Below, piece after piece: positions 60,766-64,000 of a stretch of DNA of 64,000 bases. The position numbers were made by a program, and so were the translations under genes. Each line of letters opens with the position of its first letter. Within the stretch, counting starts at the first letter, position 1. The notes below the pieces were generated by a model. That model searched no databases, was not told the DNA's origin, and saw only the letters and a program-made list of their open reading frames with translations. The DNA lies in assembly GCA_000720375.1 (NCBI GenBank), contig JOAA01000002.1, positions 496,001 to 560,000 of the forward strand, written 5' to 3'. Origin of the DNA: Rhodococcus rhodnii. GTDB lineage: Bacteria > Actinomycetota > Actinomycetes > Mycobacteriales > Pseudonocardiaceae.

Positions 60766-63534
60766 CTACTTGCGTACTTGGACTGGCACGGACCGGTGTT
60801 CGAGCCGGATGCGTAGTTGTGCGGCCCGTGGGTCGTCGAGTTCGTCATAGATCGCCAGTGCCGCTGTCCATTGGGTGACGGCGTCGTCCGGGCGGGCGAG
60901 GTCGTGGGCGGTCTGTCCACAGAGATCTAACAGGTGGGCCTCACCTGCCCGGTCACCGGAGTCGTGTGCGTGCGGGAGGGCACGCTGGTAGTGCGTCATG
61001 GCCTCGCCGGGTCGTCCGAGCAGTCGGTGGATGTCGCCGATTTTCATCAGATTGATCGCGAGCCCCCATGGGAAGGCGTACTCGACGGCGATGTCGAAGG
61101 ACTCCTGGTAACAGGCGAGTGCCTCGTCCAGCCGACCGGCGTAGCGATGGGTGTCGCCCTCGTGGAGGCGGACAACGCCGACGCCCCAACGCATGCCAGC
61201 TTCGGCGTAGATGTCCGACGACCGGCCGAAGTGATCGAACGCCTCCGCGAAATGGCCGGCGTCGCGGCAGGTGCAGCCGAGGCTGACGTAAGCGCTGCCG
61301 ACCGCCCAGTCCAAGCCGACTTCACGGAACAAGGCCGCGGCCTGCAAGAGGTGCTCCATCGCTTCGGTGAATCGTCGGCGGTTCGCGAGCGCGACGCCGA
61401 GCCCATGCGCGGTCCACGCTTCGCCGACCAGCTCGCCGCAGCGGCGGGCGCAGGCGTAACCGGTGTGGTAGCAGTCGATCCAGTCAGGGTGGGTCAGCCG
61501 GACCACGCTGAAATACCCGAGGGTCACCGGAATGCGCCACGCGATGCCGTCCAGCTCATGCTCGGCGGCGGCCCGCACCGCCGCGATGAGGTTGCTCTCC
61601 TCGGCGTCACACCAGGCCAACGCCGTGCTGTGGCTTGTGAACGCAAGCGGCGGGCATGTCGTGGGCGCGGGAGAGCCAGGCTCGGGATGTGGACGCATGG
61701 GCGTCAGGGCCTGGTCTGCCCGGCATGCCGTGTGCAGGTACCACTCAAGGGCACGTTCGACCGAGGCGAGCCGATCCGGCTTTGACTCCTCGACATCGGC
61801 CACCTCACGTGCATAGTCGCGCACCAGGTCGTGCAGCCTGTACCGCCCGGGATGGTGCTCCCGTGCGAGATGTGCGCTGACGAGCCGCGCGAGCACCGGT
61901 CGTGTTCGTGCCAGGGACGTGTCGAGCAGGCTCGCCGCGACCGGTGGTGTGGCATCGTCCCCCGGCGCCAGGCCGAGCCGGCGGAACAGCGTGCGGGCCA
62001 GTGGATCAAGCGCACGGTAAGAAGACTCCAGCGCCGCGCGAACGGCGACCTGAGGGTCGCCATGGAACGCGAGCCCGGAAAGCCGGTTGCCGTCGCGCAG
62101 CCTGGTCACCACGTCGGCGACCGGCTGCCCGTCAGAGATCACTTTGGCGGCCGCGATCCGCAGTGCCAGCGGCAGGTAGCCGCACAACTGGGCGAGTTCG
62201 CGCACCGCTGCGGGTTCGTCGCCGGACACCGGACCGATGACACCGGTCAGCAGTCGTTCCGCGTCCTGTTCCGCGAGGACGTCGAGCGGCACAAGCAGCG
62301 CGTCGTGGGTGGCGACCAAGCCACCCAGGTCGCTTCGGCTGGTGATGACCGTGACGCTCCCATTGCTACCGGGCAGCAACGGGCGGACCTGTTCTGCCGA
62401 CCCGGCGTTGTCGAGGACGACGAGAACCTTCTTACCGGCCAATGAGGTCCGATAACGCGCGGACATCTCCGCCTCGGTGCGCGGTATGCGGTCCCGGGGA
62501 ACTCCCAGCGCGGTAAGGAAACCCTCGAGCACCTCGGCCGGTTGGCGTGGCGCGCCGGGAGAGTAGCCGCGCAGGTCGACGAACAACTGACCGTCAGGGA
62601 ATCGGTCGGCGACCAGGTGCGCCCAATAGACCGCCAGCGCCGTCTTGCCGACTCCCGGCATCCCGCGCACGACCGACACCGGGCTGCCATGGAGCGTGGC
62701 GAGCGCCGCCTCTCGCCCGACGAAATGCGCGGTGACGGCCGGCAGTTGGGCAGGCGGCACCGACCTGTCGAACGGTTCGTCGAGAAACAGACCGGTGTCG
62801 TGACGCAGCACGGCGGTGTAGCGGTCGCGAAGCTCCGGGCTGGGATCTACGCCGAGCTCGTCAGCGAGCCGGATACGCAGCCGGTGGTACACCGCGAGCG
62901 CGTCAGGCTGACGGCCGGCCCGGTACAGCGCGAGCATGAGCTGGCTGGTCAGCCGCTCCCTCAGCGGATGCTCGACGGTGATCGCCAGCAGCTCACCGAT
63001 CACCTCGTCGTGCCGCCCCTGGTCGAGTTCGGCCTCGATCGCGAGCTCGGTAGCCAGCAACCGCAACTCCGCCAGATCGCCTGCGACCAAGTCCCGCAGC
63101 CGGTCCGACGCCGTGTCCGCCATGACCGGTCCACGCCACAGCGCCAACGCCTCGCGCAGCATCGCCGACCGCTCCGCGGGGTCACGCCGGGCCCGCCCGT
63201 CAGCGACCAGCGCGCGGAACCGGTGGACGTCCACCGTCTCCGGTTCAACGTCGATCAGATAGCCACCGTCCCTGGCGACCAGTTGGACCGTCTCGTCGCC
63301 GAGCAGCGCCTTCCGCAGCCGCGACACGTGACTGTGCAGCTGTGCCCTGGCGTTCAGGCCCGCTGTGCCTTCCCACAGCAGGTCAAGCAACCGTTCCGTG
63401 CCGACCACTGTGCCGGCCTCCAGCAGGAGCAGTGCCAGCAGACATCGCTCACGCCTGCGGCCGAGCACGATCCGTCGGCCCCGCCACTCCGCCTCGACCC
63501 GCCCGAGCAGCCGGAACATCATCCCGTCTGACAC
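60766..63534 (-). CDS. SARP-family regulator with NB-ARC and TPR domains (AfsR-like)
   Basis: About 922 residues. An OmpR-type winged helix (FRLLGRVEAEWRGRRIVLGR, 1-100) and BTAD domain (100-250) form the SARP core. An NB-ARC ATPase follows with Walker A GMPGVGKTALAV near 300, Walker B-like KKVLVVLDNAG and GLPL-type GYLPLALRIAAAK. The C-terminal third (about 690-910) is TPR repeats (such as YVSLGCTCRDAGHFAEAFDH). The start is the GTG at 63534 or ATG at 63522. AfsR-type regulators integrate signals to switch on antibiotic or secondary pathways. The target is not in view. Confidence 0.9.
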   Translation of the reverse strand: MSDGMMFRLLGRVEAEWRGRRIVLGRRRERCLLALLLLEAGTVVGTERLLDLLWEGTAGLNARAQLHSHVSRLRKALLGDETVQLVARDGGYLIDVEPETVDVHRFRALVADGRARRDPAERSAMLREALALWRGPVMADTASDRLRDLVAGDLAELRLLATELAIEAELDQGRHDEVIGELLAITVEHPLRERLTSQLMLALYRAGRQPDALAVYHRLRIRLADELGVDPSPELRDRYTAVLRHDTGLFLDEPFDRSVPPAQLPAVTAHFVGREAALATLHGSPVSVVRGMPGVGKTALAVYWAHLVADRFPDGQLFVDLRGYSPGAPRQPAEVLEGFLTALGVPRDRIPRTEAEMSARYRTSLAGKKVLVVLDNAGSAEQVRPLLPGSNGSVTVITSRSDLGGLVATHDALLVPLDVLAEQDAERLLTGVIGPVSGDEPAAVRELAQLCGYLPLALRIAAAKVISDGQPVADVVTRLRDGNRLSGLAFHGDPQVAVRAALESSYRALDPLARTLFRRLGLAPGDDATPPVAASLLDTSLARTRPVLARLVSAHLAREHHPGRYRLHDLVRDYAREVADVEESKPDRLASVERALEWYLHTACRADQALTPMRPHPEPGSPAPTTCPPLAFTSHSTALAWCDAEESNLIAAVRAAAEHELDGIAWRIPVTLGYFSVVRLTHPDWIDCYHTGYACARRCGELVGEAWTAHGLGVALANRRRFTEAMEHLLQAAALFREVGLDWAVGSAYVSLGCTCRDAGHFAEAFDHFGRSSDIYAEAGMRWGVGVVRLHEGDTHRYAGRLDEALACYQESFDIAVEYAFPWGLAINLMKIGDIHRLLGRPGEAMTHYQRALPHAHDSGDRAGEAHLLDLCGQTAHDLARPDDAVTQWTAALAIYDELDDPRAAQLRIRLEHRSVPVQVRK

Positions 63535-63658
63535 GCGCCCACCAGGTCCCCAGTCCTCGGTCCGGTGTCAGATCGTAGTGACGTCAAGGGTTTTGGCAAG
63601 GTCGCCATGTCACCGTCGTCGCACAGGTCGGGGCCTGAGAGCGATGGGGGATCAACCG

Positions 63659-64000
63659 ATGTTGCCGAAGGTGTTCGACAGCCGGGACTTGCCGGCCACG
63701 GACCGAGTGGATGCCTGGCGTGAGCTGACAGCACGCGCTCTTGCGTCGAACGAGCTCAGCGTCGACGACTCGACGGGGTTCCTGGCCACATTGCGCGCCG
63801 CGGACATGGGACCGGTACAGGTGTCCGCCTTGACGTACTCGTCGCTTCGGTCGCGAAGAACGCCGAAGCTGATTCGCCGGTTCGATCCCGGCGTATATGC
63901 GGTGGGACTCATCCTGTGCGGGCGGCAAGGCATAGTCCAGGACGAGATCCAGGCGCTACCGGGTGCTGGTGATCTGTTGGTGTACACCGATTCCCGGCCG
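63659..64000 (+). CDS. AraC-family regulator, N-terminal part (3' end outside window)
   Basis: The frame runs off the window edge. From the ATG at 63659, behind GGGGGAT, it reads MLPKVFDSRDLPATDRVDAW, then RELTARALASNELSVDD and VYAVGLILCGRQGIVQDEIQ. This is the AraC_binding_2-type N-terminal domain found ahead of an AraC HTH in actinomycetes; the HTH should follow outside. An ATG at 63644 is in frame and adds five residues. It is divergent from the SARP gene across about 125 bp. Confidence 0.75.
   Translation, partial: MLPKVFDSRDLPATDRVDAWRELTARALASNELSVDDSTGFLATLRAADMGPVQVSALTYSSLRSRRTPKLIRRFDPGVYAVGLILCGRQGIVQDEIQALPGAGDLLVYTDSRP

Noticed and set aside
60438..60878. Plus-strand frame of 146 residues after the flavoprotein region
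   Set aside because: No ribosome site, mixed composition, and its end runs antisense into the SARP gene.

Overview
The window is high-GC actinomycete DNA. Many genes start with GTG behind AGGAGG-like sites, several regulator families are typical of filamentous actinomycetes (SARP, StrR-like, NarL two-component, ECF sigma with zinc anti-sigma), and gene content points to Pseudonocardiales; that placement is an inference from style, not from a marker gene. No rRNA, tRNA or CRISPR was seen. The first gene (alpha/beta hydrolase) and the last gene (AraC-type regulator) are cut by the window edges.

Layout. 1-4.8 kb: hydrolase, SRPBCC protein, MacB-type ABC transporter. 4.8-6.9 kb: a damaged patch with a non-coding tandem repeat, an internally deleted IS256/IS1081-type transposase, and a 5'-truncated group II intron with an intact-looking domain V. 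6.9-10.8 kb: an overlapping ankyrin / MoxR ATPase / HExxH-VWA module. 10.8-20 kb: cytochrome P450, methyltransferase, Lrp regulator with divergent aminotransferase, a short StrR-like protein, multicopper oxidase, CPBP protease and a NarL-type two-component system. 20-24.5 kb: a decayed gene, a membrane-anchored Nudix-like protein, and a metalloprotease / lipoprotein / CpXC operon whose protease has an N-terminus like proteins linked to contractile injection systems. 24.5-31.8 kb: TetR, a half-length PPDK-like protein with a divergent regulator, a GtfB-like glycosyltransferase, an MFS exporter and a MerR-PP2C fusion.

The most interesting part is 31.9-50.3 kb. It holds an FtsK/EccC-type secretion ATPase with WXG100-like small proteins, a 1591-residue RHS polymorphic-toxin-like protein, a LysM-type membrane protein, two secreted-repeat lipoproteins, and an ECF sigma factor with its zinc anti-sigma factor. 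Five genes or operons here are preceded by the same two-part element, TGAACC, exactly 16 bases, then CGTGT(C/G); a sixth site (CGAACC, 16 bases, CGTGCA) faces the opposite way and overlaps one of them. This matches the SigL-type ECF promoter. My model is that the sigma factor at 46644 controls the whole block, as one envelope-stress or contact-dependent secretion regulon spread over both strands.

50.3-64 kb: a TetR gene with a striking operator cluster and divergent NAD(P)-binding oxidoreductase, a long HTH/coiled-coil protein, a SufR-like regulator with a DUF3291 protein, a vanadium-haloperoxidase-like secreted protein, a substrate-binding lipoprotein facing an acyl-CoA dehydrogenase-type flavoprotein, several gene remnants, a large SARP/NB-ARC/TPR regulator and the start of an AraC-type gene.
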